A DNA stretch of 64,000 nucleotides from Parathielavia appendiculata (GCF_033297405.1 NW_026944229.1:232936-296935); one strand, 5' to 3'; shown: positions 41,468 to 54,197, counted from the first letter of the stretch. Notes: generated by a model from the sequence alone, not told the origin. Made by a program: numbers and translations.

Positions 41468-42026
41468 ATGCGCTCCTCAGCCATCCTCTCAGCCCTGGCT
41501 CTCAGCGGCCTGGCCGCGGCCCAAACCACAACGACAGTGACCGCCGCGACAGATACGGCGACGGATACGACGGCGACGAGTTTTGTGCAGACTGTGACGG
41601 TCATCACGCTGACGACCTCGTCGTTGACGGCGGGCGTTGGTACGGGTACCGGTACGGCTACCGCTACGGAGACCACCACGAGTATGTCTCCTTCCCAATT
41701 ATGGAGGTGGAAAAAAACCCATTTCCAAATCCACGCGATGCTGCTCCTTGTTTTCTGTCGTTGAACGCACCTTGGGGTCTAAGTCTTTTTTTATGAGAGG
41801 ACAAGAGGCTGACAGAGCATGGTGAAACGCAGCCTCCGTGGCGACAGGCACAGGCACAGGCGCGGGCGCGGACGCGGGCACGGAGACAAGCACGGCCACT
41901 GCCGGCACGGCTACGGCCACGACAACAGCTACTGGCGCCGCCACTGCTGGGGCCAACTTGTTGGATGCGCAGATGCCGATTATGGGATTGGCGTTTGCTG
42001 GTGCGCTAGGTATGGTGCTGCTTTGA
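41468..42026 (+). CDS. secreted Thr/Ala/Gly-rich, probably GPI-anchored protein
   Basis: 135 aa. Exon 1 is 41468-41681, the intron is 41682-41832 (GTATGT..AAACGCAG, 151 nt), and exon 2 is 41833-42026. The signal peptide MRSSAILSALALSGLAAAQ is followed by a low-complexity Thr/Ala/Gly/Val body (TVTAATDTATDTTATSFVQT, GTGTGTATATETTT) that would be heavily O-glycosylated. The hydrophobic C-terminus (MPIMGLAFAGALGMVLL) fits a GPI-attachment signal. The product is a small cell-wall or surface mannoprotein with no enzymatic domain. Confidence 0.75.
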
Positions 42027-42356
42027 AATGGCCTGCAGATCCAACACGTGGGGGCCGCAAGTGTATCGTACTAGTTAGAGGGTTGCCATTTGTTGTATGG
42101 GATCCATTGGGGTGTCGGTGATGCTGTAATGTGGGTGATTCGGGGTCGTGAATCAAGAGCAAGACAATCGATCATGATCCCATTCGATCCAAGTGCAGTC
42201 GTATGGTACATGTTGCATCGTCCATCGCGGCCGCCGGGGTACAGAATCGGTTTGTCACGGTGCAGTAGTCTGCTCGTCACTGAACCCGTATCGCCGACTG
42301 GTGCTTGAGCATCCTTGAGCACAACTGCTGGCTCCAGTACTGTGAACCGGCAGAAC

Positions 42357-42683
42357 TTAGGCAGCAACAGCGACTTGCTCGCTTGTCCTTCGGCCGGGCG
42401 GCTTGGGCAGGTCATCCTACATGCCGGGTCAGCCAGCTCTCCCTTTCTCACAGATTCCCTCCAACTTTTTATTGTCGACACTTACCACCTCGAAGATGAC
42501 CCTAATCATCAGACTGCAGCTCGGACACACACCGATATCCTGCCCGTCCATCAAGTCGCACAGGGCAATTTCGAAGCGGTCGCCGCAGGGACATGGGTAG
42601 TGGTAAATCTGTAGCGTCTCGTCGTAGGTCATATCCTCGATCTCGACCTCGTCGTAAATGGAAATCTGCTCGTCGTCGGCCAT
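42357..42683 (-). CDS. dph3: diphthamide biosynthesis protein 3 (CSL-type zinc finger)
   Basis: 85 aa. Exon 1 is 42683-42486, a 69-nt intron covers 42485-42417 (GTAAGT..CATGTAG), and exon 2 is 42416-42357. The CSL zinc finger is complete: YHYPCPCGDRF with C..C, then GVCPSCSLMIRVIF with C..C. Splicing restores the conserved DDLPKP motif after it. Dph3 is an iron/zinc-bound electron donor to Dph1-Dph2 in the first step of diphthamide formation on eEF2 and also serves Elongator tRNA modification, in the cytosol. Reading through the intron would give an 84-aa product lacking DDLPKP, so the two-exon model is preferred. Confidence 0.95.
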
Positions 42684-42924
42684 GTCGTTTGCTCTTCACG
42701 GAAGCGCAGCAATGGTTGAGGGTTGAATGTTGTGACAGCGTGTTTGACTGTGGGCGCGACCTGGAGGAATATAGAAATCTGGAGGGGCGAATGACGGGAG
42801 TGAAAACTGCAGTGGAGCTCCATTTAAATGATCAACACGTGACTGCGCGGTCAGCGGTGGCACGTGTTCAACGACAGGACAGCATCATGAACAAAAATGC
42901 GCGTCAGCGCTGAACAGGGACAAG

Positions 42925-43145
42925 ATGACCTCAAAAAGCTCACCACCAAGCCCCCCAAGGAGGTGGATGGCTACGAAAATACTGGGACCATAGATTTTAC
43001 TTCGCTGGGGTTGTGCCTTGAGGCGTACTCGCCCCAGAGGTGTTGTTAAGTCCCCTCCTCCAATACGGAATCGCCGCCGCAGCGACGAATTCAAGGGGTG
43101 ACCTCTCCCAGAGAAGAGGTCGCCAAGACCCTTCTAACAGGTCAA
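42925..43145 (-). repeat. dispersed repeat copy B (shares a core with 61740-61925), SINE-like
   Basis: On the minus strand the copy starts CTGTTAGAAGGGTCTTGG and ends with the core TTTTCGTAGCCATCCACCTC (42934-42980) that matches the plus-strand core at 61864-61913 in about 40 of 47 positions. The middle part is more diverged. Confidence 0.5.
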
Positions 43146-43799
43146 ATCCAATTGAGATATGTGATTAAGACTGTAGCCAGTTATCGACCAATGTCCCTTG
43201 CTAAATAAAACCAAGAAGGGCCGTTATGAGGTGGGACGTGGACCAAATACACACAGTGCCAGGGCATGGGGCCTGGACGCTACCTGACGTCAATGCTTCC
43301 TCGGCTGCATCGCGCTGCTGTTCTTCTGGTGCCTGACCTGCCAATCGAGTGGCGTATGTTGTACCGAGTTGGCGTATGTTGTACCAAGCCGCCCATATCT
43401 CCCGTCCTTTTCACCCGTTCCCGTAACGTGTCACGCAGGAGCCAGCCGATATCAGCTAAACAAGCAGTCAGAAAGTCAACAAGGTATACGCATACTACTC
43501 CTACAGAGTACACGTACACAACAACACTACCCATCCACCGCTATCCACAATTCCGGTCTTCACCGCTCGCTCAAACACCAGCCCACTGGCTATCCTCGAT
43601 ACAGAAATATTAGGATTAACAAAAATGAGCGGCAAAGCAGGAAAAAGCAGGCCGCACAACACAGCCAAAGGTTCCTTTTTTTCAGCCGAACATGTGACGC
43701 AACGCTAGGCAGGATGGTGGGCGCTAGACAAACAAAAAACATGTTGGGGATAGGTGAAGTGAAATGAGTCCGAGTATCAAACAGAAGGAAAAGATATGA

Positions 43800-43807
43800 G
43801 AGAGAGC

Positions 43808-43838
<31 letters not shown>

Positions 43839-43840
43839 CG
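43800..43840. repeat. GA-rich microsatellite
   Basis: About 40 bases of GAGA repeat with a few interruptions. Confidence 0.9.
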
Positions 43841-44242
43841 ACGCGCGACAGGAAAGGGGGAAAGGAAAGAGAAAAAACGGTATCACTCATCATCGCGACA
43901 CAACCAATACCCAGTCGTCCCTCTAGCACATCCATCACAACACCAAACCTCCAGCACGCTGCCAACTCCTGTACTCCCCGATGCATCCAACCAATGCCGA
44001 GCTGTATTATCCGCCCTTCGACAAGCTCCATCCAGCAGCAGCCAAACCCCTTTCACAAATCGGTCCTAGGGTAAGTAGGCACTCGGGTAAAATAGGGCAC
44101 CCTATGATTGACTCGCCAGATAGTTCGCGGCCTAGGGAATCGACATAGAAAACTGTCAGCCAATCGAATCTCACCAAGCCAAAAGGGACATCGCATTAAA
44201 CGCCAGTGAGACCCAACCAAGAAACCCGTTTTATGCTTTGCT

Positions 44243-47200
44243 TCAGACCCTCACTCTCCCCCGCCTCCCCGTCCCAACACTCTCATCATTCCCGGTCATG
44301 GTGCTAGTGGTATGCATATTCGTGGGGTTCATGTAACTTACCCTCTCAAGGTTATAATCATACTTCTCGAGCGCCGCAAGCGCATCAGGCCTCGAGTACC
44401 CCATTCCCGTGAGGTTCTTCAGTATCGGGTCATCGTGATCGCCCTCCTCGGTCAATGCCCTTCCCGGCGCAGCCGGCCTGCTGCTGCCACTTGCTTCCGC
44501 AGTCCAACTCCCCGAAGCAGCAGTAGTCTCATTGTTGTTACCAGCGCTGCTCGTGACGAGGGTTTGCGATGACGCCGTCGGCGTGGCAGCCGCGTCATCC
44601 AGCCCAGCAAACAGAGCGTCCCAGTCGTGTTGCTGCTGTGATTCAGCCGCCGTTGGCGATTGCGAGGCAGCAGGCGACTTGGCACTCCCTCCCGCTTGTG
44701 TCTGAGCACCGCCGGCAGCAGCAGAAGCGGAACTAGTCGCGCCCGCGGCAGGACCACCGTTACTACTACCCGCGACCGAAGCGCCCGACAGCGAAGCAAA
44801 GTCGAAGCTGCTCTCCGTACCAAAGGCGGCAGCCGTTTGCGCAGAATCGCTCTTGGGCTGGCTCGGTGGCGGACTGCTGTCAAACACAGGGTTGAAGTCA
44901 TCGAGCCCGGAGCGGGATATGGTGGCGAAGTCGTCGTCGGCAGAGCCCTCTTTGGCGTCCTCTAGGCCTTCGAAGTCGTCGTCGAGGTCGTCGAAGGCGC
45001 CCTTGGAGGTGGTGGCGGCGGTTGTGGGGCGGGAGGAAGTTGTGGTGGCTGCGGCGCCGGGGGAGCCAAAAATGTCGTCGACGTTGGAGGAGCTGAGACT
45101 GTTGAAGCTGTTGGTGACGGTGGCCGGTTTGTCGCTGTGGAAGTTTGTTAACGTTTCCAATCATTGAGAAATGCGGGAAAATAGAGCAGATGGACAAAAT
45201 GCAGTTGCCGGACTCATACATACCTGGCAGCAGGTTCAGAGGACGCCGCCAGAGCGGCAATACCACCAACATCAGGCGCGGCCTTGGAAACCACAGGCGA
45301 CGCTGACCTCGACTCGGCGCCCTTCTCACCCATCTTCGGCGGAGGCGAAGCAGGGGCAAAGTCATCATCAAACCCGCCCCGCTCGCTCTCCGTGTCAGAT
45401 TCCTCGTCCCTCTCCAGCTCCGAAATAGGGGGGAATTGGGTATTAAAGTTGGTAAAAGCCTTGGCGGTATCAGCGCTTGAGCTCGTCGCGGCCCTCGCCT
45501 GCTTGAAGCTCGCAAACGCCGACTCGAAGTCCTCCTTGGCCTTGTCCTGGTCAGCAGCAGCAAACGGATCTGCCTCAGGCCCCTTCTTCGCCTCCTCCGA
45601 AATGGAGCCAAACGCAGGCCTTGTCTCGGCCACCGACGCAGGCGAGGCAGCCCTAGCCTCCGAACCGGACCCAGACGCCAGACTCTGCCCGGTCTGAGCC
45701 GGCTCCAGGGGTGTTGCAACACCGTCCTGGTTCGTCTCGGTCCTGCTCAGCGGCGGCGAGACCTGACGAGACATGCTCAACGACTCGGGCGCGTCCACAA
45801 ACTGCGGGAAAGCAGGCGTACTCCGCCCAGCATCGGCAGGCGCCGTAACGTCCCGGCTCACGTTGGGGCTCGTTGAGACCGGCGTGGCAAACGAACCAAC
45901 GCTACCGGTCGAAGTGCCCGTGTTCTGCCTGAACACGGCCGCAGCAGCGGGAGGCGGCGGCGTGCCGGCCTGGCTACCCGCCGGTCCAGGCCCAAACACT
46001 TCGTCAAACGCCTTATCAGTGAACGCCCTCATGGGAGGCGAAAAGGTCGAAGTGATGTCCGTGCTGCCAGTCCGCCTAAAGAAGGGGTTATTAGCGCTGG
46101 CTGCCGACAGCGCGGGACTGGCGACCTGAGCGGGTGCCGGTGAGCTGCTGGCGCTGATCTGGCGGGCCAGTTCTTCGTTGCTTCTGGTGAGATCCTCGGC
46201 CTCGGCCTTCAGTTTGTCACGCTCACTTTCGTTGGTGGCCAGCTGTTTCTTATTGATCGCAACAAGTCCCTTCTGCTGGCGCGCCTCAGACTTCAACTTC
46301 TCGATCTGCGGCTTCAGCTGGGCAATCTCGGCGTTTACCGTCCGAATCTTCTCCTTAAGATTCACATTCTCCTTCTGGTCCGCCTGCAGGGCAGCGACAA
46401 TCTGGCGATGCTGATTCTGCAGCTCCTGGTAACTGGCATCGACCATGGCGTACTCGGCCTGCAGCTTCTTGGTCTCGTTCCTGGATGTAGTGAGCTGTGT
46501 CTCGAGCGAGCGCACGTCCTGCGCCTCCTTCTCGTACATGGCGCGGAGCTGGGCAAGGCGCTGCTCAAAGTTTTTCTTCTGGATATTAGATTGGCTCAGC
46601 TCGTTCTGAGTTGCCGTGCGCTGGGCCTGCACGTCCTGCACCTGCTTGGTGAGGGAGCCGATTTGGTTGGACAAATTGGCGAGCTCAGTAGTTTCACTAT
46701 TTAGATTCTTGCTCACTTCCGGCTCCGTGTCGCCCAACAGGTCGTCATCTACAGCGACAGGCTTGGCCGTGGCCGAGGTACTTGAGCTCCCAGTGACTTG
46801 CGACGTGAGGCCACGCCCGAAGGACGATGAAGGAACAAAGGGCTTGAAGGTCGAAGCTGAAGGAGAGGGGCGAGCCGGCGAGGACGGAGCCGCCGGGCTG
46901 ATACTAGTCGCAAATGGATCCCCGCCGGCGGAACCGCCCGTACCCACCGGCACCTGCGCCGGCGCGGAAGGTTGGATGTCGTCCAAACCAAACAAGTCAT
47001 CCAGCGCAGAAGGCTTCGGCTGCGGCGGTTGGGGCCGCGGAGGGGGTTCAAAGGCCGAAGCGACAGAGGCTGAAGTGACGGCTGGCGGACGCGTCAGCTG
47101 GGCCCGCATGCTCGGGGGTACTAGGTTGGGAGGTAGCGTAGCAGGTAGCGGAGCTGATTTGGTCCTCTGTTGCCGAATAAGGTGCATGGCAACCGCGAAC

Positions 47201-48433
47201 TCGTCCCTGGTCAAGCGGCCCTCCGACTTGATGTCTGCCAGGTCCCAGATTTGGGCAAGCACATCCTCCGAGAGGTTGGACTGGCTGAAGAAGGGAACCG
47301 CCTCTTCGCCCGAGATGAAACCTCTCTTAGCCTTGTCTAGTTCGTCATACAGCTGGTCGAACCTCGCCTTGTCTGCCGGGGTAACCAGCCAATCCCCGGT
47401 TGTCTGCGCTACCATTGGTGGACGTCCGAGAGGACTGCCTGTCCGCATCTGTGGCAAGACTCCTTGCCCGGTGAGCTGCCTCGGGACGGCCGGGATGGAT
47501 GGGGTGGGAGTAGTCGGAGATTGTTGCCGGGGGATACCAACGCCGGTAGGAACACGCCGAGTGGCAGCCTCGTAGAGGGCCGCAGGGAGGATAGTAGGGA
47601 GGCCGCGCAGTGCGCCGGTCTTAATGGAGGTGAGCAGATGCATGGCGATGACGAACTCGGTCAGCACCAACGCACCGCGCTGCTCAGTGTCGGCAAGCAT
47701 CCAGATCCGGCCAAGGACGTCGTTGGGAAGGCCCGACTTCTCAAATATCTTTTTGGCCTCCTCGCCGGGCAGCATGTTGCCGTTTTGGAGGGTTTGGCGC
47801 TCAAATAAGCTGGAGTACTGCGCCACTTTTTCCGGTGTCAGGGGCGGGATCCGGATGGGGGGGGGAGCGCCTGTCCCTTGCGCCTGCAGCGCGGGCGGCG
47901 GAGGCGGCGGCGCAGGAGTAGGTGTGAAGCCGTCGAACTTGGGAAGGGGCCCGGTTTGCAAGGCCAGCTCGGGGGTCGGCTCGCGGCCGGCCTGCGCATG
48001 TCCAATAAGTCGCAGAACAATACCGAACCCGGCGGGGGTAAGAAAGCCCCGATTCTCCTTGTCCGCGATCTGCCATATCTGAAATCCATCCCAATCGTCA
48101 GCTGCGGTCGCTCCCATGTAAACACCACCCTCGTTTGCATGCTCCCCGGACTGACCTCGCCCAGAATCCTCGAGTCCAATCTCGTCTTCTCAAAAAACTT
48201 GACAGCCACCTCGCCAGTCACGACGCCCACATTATCGGTGTCGGCATGTCGGAATAACTGTCCGTATACCCGCTTCTCCTCTGGGGTGAGGTTGAGGTTG
48301 ATGGCCCCTGCGGTGCCGTCTCTGTCAGCTGCTGCCGAAGCATGGAATCACTGAGTAGTCGCAGGAAATACAATCCCGCCATAATCTCCAAGAAAAGAAG
48401 CTCACCCGAATCAGCCAACGCTTCTGAAGCCAT
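44243..48433 (-). CDS. ede1: Ede1/Eps15-like EH-domain endocytic scaffold protein
   Basis: 1312 aa from four exons: 48433-48406 (MASEALADS), 48319-48156, 48078-45224 and 45134-44243. Joins are phase-consistent; the first acceptor uses the second AG of CAGAG. There are three EH domains: about 12-100 (LTPEEKRVYGQLFRHADTDN..IWQIADKENRGFLT), about 142-225 (LTPEKVAQYSSLFERQ..RIWMLADTEQRGAL) and about 290-380 (DKARFDQLYDELDKAKRGFI..QIWDLADIKSEGRL). A Pro-rich linker and a long coiled coil (about 520-705; ETTELANLSNQIGSLTKQVQ and following) come next. Then comes a Ser/Thr-rich region, and a C-terminal UBA domain (about 1245-1285; DDPILKNLTGMGYSRPDALA). Ede1 initiates clathrin-mediated endocytic sites by binding NPF-containing adaptors and ubiquitin at the plasma membrane. 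Confidence 0.95.
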
Positions 48434-49287
48434 GGCGAGCTGAAGATGTATTTCGTAGGTCGGAAATTGCAGCTCGGTCCGCTCGGGTGTAATGCGATGG
48501 ATGGAATCCCTCGGTAATCACGATGCTGATCGATTAACCTGTCGAGCAATTGTAGGATTAATTCTCAAGTTGGCGAGCCGTTTGATATCCGTGCCGAAGA
48601 GGAACTCAAGTTAAAACAGGCATGCGAGCGAGGCGAACGCATACGCATCGAGGTGGGGGGGACTTCACACAGGTGGACGTCGTGAGGCTGGGATTGCGAC
48701 TCATTAGCTCCCTTGGGCAAACGAGCAAAGAGAGCCAAGGAGCAGGCGGGAAAGTCCGCATGTGGGTTCGTCAGACTGGCTTGGCGCTAGCTAGCTTTTT
48801 GATTTGGACCCTCCAGACCCAACTAAAGACCAACACACACCTACTGCAAGACCTGCAAATGGTGCGGCCAACCGCGACTGCAGCTATCGACTGAGCTCCA
48901 ACACCATATGAGCATCATTGGTCTTGATAGGGTAACTCTTGAAAATGTTGCGAAGCTCGAAACCATCCATCCCGGTAAGCTAGGGCTCGCCCGCTGGGTT
49001 GTGGTTAGACACAAGTAAACCAACAGGTCCGGGTGTAAAAAGAGAAAGTGTGCGGAGCTACAGAGAGCCAGCAATTTACCCCGGCTGTGTTTCTCTCGAT
49101 TAAGATTGTCTACACTTTCAATCTAACAAACAAGACCATGGGCCCGCGCTTGCCAAGAATACCCATATCGTAGCGGGCCATTGCCAACAGAATTGCGGGT
49201 CAAAGGGTTACTTAAGTCGGTAGGACCCGACTTATCCACCAGAATATTCAGCCCGGCGTGCCGATATGTCCAAGCCTGCTAGCCAGC
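48434..49287. other. intergenic, nothing identified
   Basis: Upstream region of the Ede1-like gene and 3' flank of alpha-tubulin. No coding, RNA or repeat structure was recognised. Confidence 0.4.
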
Positions 49288-51131
49288 CTAGTACTCGGCC
49301 TCAACTTCCTCGCCCTCCATCGAGTCGGCGGCAACTTCTTCGTAGTCGCGCTCCAGAGCCGCCAGATCCTCGCGGGCCTCGGAGAACTCGCCTTCCTCCA
49401 TACCCTCGCCCACGTACCAGTGCACGAAAGCACGCTTCGAGTACATGAGGTCGAACTTGGACGACAGAGCCGACCAGGCCTCGGCGATGGCAGTGGTGTT
49501 GGAAAGCATGCACCTAACATAGGGTTAGCGACAGGCCTTGAATAGCGAAGCTGAGGGAAGACGTACACAGCGCGGTTGACCTTGGCCAGGTCGCCGTTGG
49601 GCACTTGGTGAGGGGGCTGGTAGCAGATACCGAGCTTGAAGCCAGTCGGGCACCAGTCGACAAACTGGATGGTCCGCTTGGTCTTAAGCGTCGCCACGGC
49701 GGCGTGCGCGTCGTTGGGGACGACGTCACCGCGGTACAGCAGGCACGTGGCCATGTACTTGCCGTGGCGGGGGTCACACTTGACCATCTGGTTATTGGGC
49801 TCAAAGCAGGACATGGTCATCTCCTGGACCGAGTTGGCCTCGTGGGCAGCCTTGGCCGCCGAGATAACCGGGGCATAGGCAACAAGCGGGAAGTGGATAC
49901 GCGGGTAGGGGACCAGGTTGGTCTGGAACTCATTGAGATCGACGTTGAGCGAGCCGTCAAAGCGGAGAGACGCGGTGATGGAGGAGACGACTGCTCCGTG
50001 TCAGCTTTGCACCTAATGTTCAACGTCCCCGGGCAGGAACCTACCTTGGGCAATCAGGCGGTTGAGGTTCTCGTAGTTGGGGCGCTCGAGGCCGAGGTTG
50101 CGACGGCAGATGTCGTAGATGGCCTCATTGTCGACCATGAAGGAGCAGTCGGCGTGCTCGAGAGTGGTGTGGGTGGTCAGAATCGAGTTGTAGGGTTCAA
50201 CCACCGAGGTGGCGGTCTGAGGCGCGGGGTAGACGCAGAACTCGAGCTTGCTCTTCTTGCCGTAGTCCACCGAGAGGCGCTCCATGAGGAGAGCACCGAA
50301 GCCGGAACCGGTACCGCCGCCGAAGGAGTGGAACACAAGGAAACCCTGAAGACCGCTGCAGTTGTCGGCGACCCGGCGGACCTTGTCGAGGACTTGGTCG
50401 ATCAGCTCCTTGCCGACCGTGTAGTGGCCACGGGCATAGTTGTTGGACGCATCCTCCTTGCCGGTAATCATGTGCTCGGGGTGAAAAAGGCCGCGGTAGG
50501 GGCCGGTGCGGACCTCGTCGACGACATTGGGCTCGAGATCGCAATAGATTGTTCGCGGCACGTACTTGCCGTTGCCTGTGTAGACCTGTATGAGACGAGC
50601 CCAGCGTTGGAGGGAGGCGGGTTACGACTGTCTTACCAGTCTCGGAGAAGAAGGTGCTGAAGCCGTGGTCGGGGTCAGCCTGCTTGCGCTCCTCAGTGAG
50701 GTAGCCATCGGGCTGAAATAGCGGTCAGTCAGCGTATCTTGAGTATGAGCAAAAAGGTCAGCAAAACACACCTGAATGCCGTGCTCAAGGCAGTAAAGCT
50801 ACAAGTGGTCAGCATCATCAACAACACGCCATAAGCGAAGAGACATCGCATCCGCCGAGCTCGCCACGAGGTTGAGCCGAGTCGAAAGGGGCGGCAAACA
50901 TACCTCCCAGCAGGAGTTCGCGATCTGGCAACCGGCCTGGCCGACTATACACAAACAATGTCAGCAACGTCGTCGATCAGCGAGACCCAAATGCTTGATG
51001 CCGAAGCTGCAGTTGAGTCACGGCCCCAAACATCAGTAGATGCGGTGAGCAGAGAAGCGCGCCACCTGGGGCGACAAAAACACAGTGATGCTTTCCCTCA
51101 ACGTACCGTTCAAGCTGATAATCTCACGCAT
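49288..51131 (-). CDS. tubA: alpha-tubulin
   Basis: 449 aa from seven exons: 51131-51107, 50944-50904, 50798-50772, 50712-50637, 50575-50045, 49990-49567 and 49513-49288. All phases agree. The protein starts MREIISLNVGQAGCQIANSC, has the GTP-binding loop GGGTGSGFGALLMERLSVDY, and the alpha-type block AYAPVISAAKAAHEA carrying the catalytic Glu that triggers beta-tubulin GTP hydrolysis. It ends in an acidic tail with a terminal Tyr (EGEEVEAEY). Exon 3 is a 27-nt micro-exon (LYCLEHGIQ). The many introns crowded near the 5' end are typical of fungal tubulin genes. Confidence 0.98.
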
Positions 51132-51991
51132 CTTGATAGCGATGTCGAGAAAGCGTGCAAACTGGTAAACGAAAAGGTGAGCAGATCGGAAAAGGCGACA
51201 ACTGGAGGCCGAGAGACGACTCGCGAACTGGCGGAGTGGAAAATTGAGGGTTCAGTGGAAGCCTCGAGGTCGGTTTAGGTGACCGCTGGTGGGGAAATTT
51301 GATTGTTGACAGTAGCGTTCCCCGATTGAGGCAAGCGCACCTCGCTCCACCGTGCTCTATCAGCCAGTCGCGCCCGTCCAGCAGATGCAGGGTCTGGACG
51401 GGAGTCAGTGCGTGTTTGGTGATGAACCGTGCGTTTGGCAGGGTCCCAATCAGCAATGAACTGCCGCTCACAATCTCGCAGCGTGAACTCCGGGTTCCTG
51501 AACACCTTCCAGGTTAACGTTATCAAGGTGCAGAAACTCCGAGCAAGGCATCAGAGAGGCGCAACATGAATGGACAACAGTTCTCTCATTGGTATTTGCA
51601 GTGAGTAGCCAAGTTGGCTTTGGTCAAAAAGAAAAAGTGAGCCCCACGGCTTGACCAGCCAGATGATCTGATTTGCCAATACCAAAACCTCATCCTATGG
51701 TCAATCCTCAGTCAATCTCGTCTCCCAGCAAACACTGGAAGATACAAAGTCGCTACAGAAAACTACTTCCAGGAAAGGGTTAAGGCATGAGGATTGGCGG
51801 CAGGTCGAACCAAGCTGCCCTACTGCTGCAATATCATGTTCAGCTATTTTTTTTGAACGAGATTGTTAGGTAAGGTATGTGATGTGTAGGGCAGAGGATA
51901 CGTACCACCCAACAAAAAAAAAGACCCAACCAGACTCCGTACACCTCGGCGATAACTCAGGCCGCATGGCTAGATCCAACGGACGGGCACC
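51132..51991. other. intergenic, tubulin promoter side
   Basis: Holds the alpha-tubulin upstream region and the 3' flank of the BTB gene. Open frames here show no family resemblance. Confidence 0.4.
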
Positions 51992-53605
51992 TTAAACACC
52001 CAAGAAAGGCCTCTGCGCGTTCCTCGCCCGCTCTGAACTGTATACATCCAACTTGACAACCACCAAGCAGCACTCGACGGCCGCCTTGCCATTCCTGGTG
52101 CCCTGTATCCTCAGCCGCCATTGCCCCCTTCTGACAATCCACTCCTCCTCACCACCTTGACCCTCCTCTGCCCTCCTCCTCTTCCTAGACATCAGTGACG
52201 AGTCGATGTGCCCTCCACCCCATAGATCCTCCTCCTCAGCCGACGGCGCCCACGGCTTGCCATCCAATACGACGCTGGAATCCGAGTCGATGACGACCTT
52301 TACGAGATCCTCGCTCAGCGGTGTATTTCCCGGGCTAGGCGACGGGCTCTCCCCTTCCCCCTGAGCCATCAACAACCCCATCAACTGCTGTGTGGGCGGC
52401 AAGTTCAACTTGTTAGCAATCACATCCAGTAACTTTGTCATGCGCACCCTCATCTCTCCAAAGAACTCTGCCCTCGCATGCATCACTCCCCCTCCTCCTC
52501 CACCACCATACCCCGACCGGGTTCCATACCTCAACCGTGTACTCTCGCCGTCAACCTCCAACACTAACTCATATCCCTTAGCGTCCACATACGGTCGGGC
52601 ATAGTTCACCCATCCCATAAACGGATCTCCCGCCGTCGGCTCCCCAGCGACCGAGATCCCACTCTTCAAGATATCCCTCAGCCTTACAACAATCTCCTCT
52701 TTGCCCCTCGCCAGATTGAACACAATCGCATGCGGAATCAACCGCTGCTCCACCCCCTTGAAGTTGAAATACCGACAATCCCTCAACAGCTCCGCTCTGT
52801 GCTCTTCGTTGCGAATATGCACGGGATACCCCCTTAACAAGTGCAGCAGCTGCGCAAACACCTCCGGGCTGCGGCCCTCGACCGAGGGCGGGACGATGGA
52901 CGGCGGGCGGAGCAGGCCGTCGCGGTCGAGGCCGGGGAACAGGTCGCCGCCCGGTGAGGTGAAGAAGGCGGCGAATCCTAGCGTGAAAAAGTTGGGGCTG
53001 TTGCCCGGGTCGGAGAACAGGTCGCGCGGAATGCGGAACTGCACGCCGCCGACCGTGGTGAAGATGGATTCCTCGTAGAGCTGGGAGACTAATTTGGGAA
53101 CTTTGCCGGGGGCCTGTCAGCGGTGATGCAGCGCAACAATCAGGGACCGGCTTGCCTCACGGTGGTAGAACTGGGCGTCAGCGAAGAGGCGCACAAAGTG
53201 GGTTGAGTCGCGCGGCTGGACGTGGTAGCCCTGAAGGTGCAGCGAGATGTCGCGGAAGATGATGGGGTCGCGGTCGATATAGAGGGTGCGGATGGCCGAG
53301 GCGGGATCTTGGCCCTGCTCATCTGCTTCCTTGAGCTGGCACCGGAAGTACTGGGAGAAGTACGACGGTGCTGTGTGTCACTGTGTCAGTGAGTGGTCTG
53401 TGTTTTGCAGAGCCTTGAGACTTGACGCCCCAGCTATCATGGGGGACAAACCATCAGATGAAATGGAGGCGCCCGAGAGCTTGAATAGCTCACATCCTAT
53501 TTGTATCGGAAAGACACGTTCATGCGGGAGGATATTAGGAATGCGGTTGGCCGCGATCATCGAGTCCGGTTCGTTGAAGCCGTCCTCAGCGCCTGTGGTG
53601 GACAT
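51992..53605 (-). CDS. BTB/POZ (T1-like) domain protein
   Basis: 490 aa. Exons are 53605-53452, 53370-53161 and 53100-51992; introns are 81 nt (GTTTGT..ACACAG) and 60 nt (GTGAGG..GGCAAAG, an AAG acceptor needed to keep QFYH joined to LPKLVSQLYEES). There are two BTB/T1-like blocks: ERVFPIQIGCELFKLSGASI, APSYFSQYFRCQ..LYIDRDPIIFRDISLHLQGY, and later FTTVGGVQFRIPRDLFSDPG..LLHLLRGYPVHIRNE. After these come the RDCRYFNFKGVEQRLIPHAI region, a Gly-rich loop (GYGGGGGGGV), a basic RKRRR signal and a C-terminal beta-rich block. The fungal family is common and its members are presumed protein-protein adaptors, possibly with cullin-3; function here is unknown. Confidence 0.85.
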
Positions 53606-54111
53606 GGTTCAAGCGGCGACGTCAACGTCAACCATCGCTCAGCAAAAGTCGGCAGCCTGACCCTCACTCCTTGTTTGTCCTCCTTATTCAAGCGCCGCCA
53701 GTGTCCACCGAAGCCTACACGATAAACGGTTGGTTATCACTGGGTGGTCAGTCAGCAACCGCCAGCTGGCAGATACGGCGGCAGGCCCCTCTTGACGGAT
53801 CGGCGGTTGTCGCTAACACTTCAGTGTTGGTATGAAATGCGGCTTGAGCGCAACTTGAATGTGGCGCTCGGGCCATATCACGGGCCTTTCCCAACCAAAA
53901 AAGAATTTGGTAAACTGTCTGAACTTTGATACCGGTTGCCAACAACTCAGCTACCGTATTCTTAATCTGTCACATTGTTGTCATCCGTGCTCACCATCCA
54001 TTGAATCTCTCAGCTCTTGGGCGGTTTCGGGGAGAAGGTAAGAAAGGTATTATTGAACTCGAAGCAACTCCTAGGCAGGGGCTGAGAACCAAAAACAAAA
54101 CGATATGAAAA
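53606..54111. other. intergenic, nothing identified
   Basis: Upstream of the BTB gene and downstream of the tRNA. No supported structure. Confidence 0.4.
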
Positions 54112-54197
54112 TGCGCGAACCGAGATTCGAACTCGGGTCACTCGCTAATCCAAGAGGAGATGGGAAGCGAGAATTCTAACCACTGAACTATTCGCGC
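54112..54197 (-). tRNA. tRNA-Gly(CCC): tRNA-Gly (anticodon CCC) with a 14-nt intron
   Basis: Folds by eye. The 7-bp acceptor stem is GCGCGAA/TTCGCGC, followed by discriminator A at 54112. The D arm is GTTC..GAAT. The anticodon stem is CTCGC/GCGAG with loop TTCCCA + A, interrupted after position 37 by TCTCCTCTTGGATT. The T arm is CCGAG-TTCGAAT-CTCGG. The variable loop is short (TGAC). Confidence 0.93.

Larger units (their letters stand above)
42684..44242. other. intergenic with a tRNA-like repeat copy and a GA microsatellite
   Basis: Between dph3 (5' end) and the 3' end of the Ede1-like gene. It holds one copy of a dispersed repeat (42925-43145, described separately) and a (GA)n tract at about 43800-43840. 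No protein gene was supported. Confidence 0.5.

Noticed and set aside
49605..50660. 351-codon plus-strand frame
   Set aside because: Antisense of the alpha-tubulin exons and spans its introns; no family resemblance.
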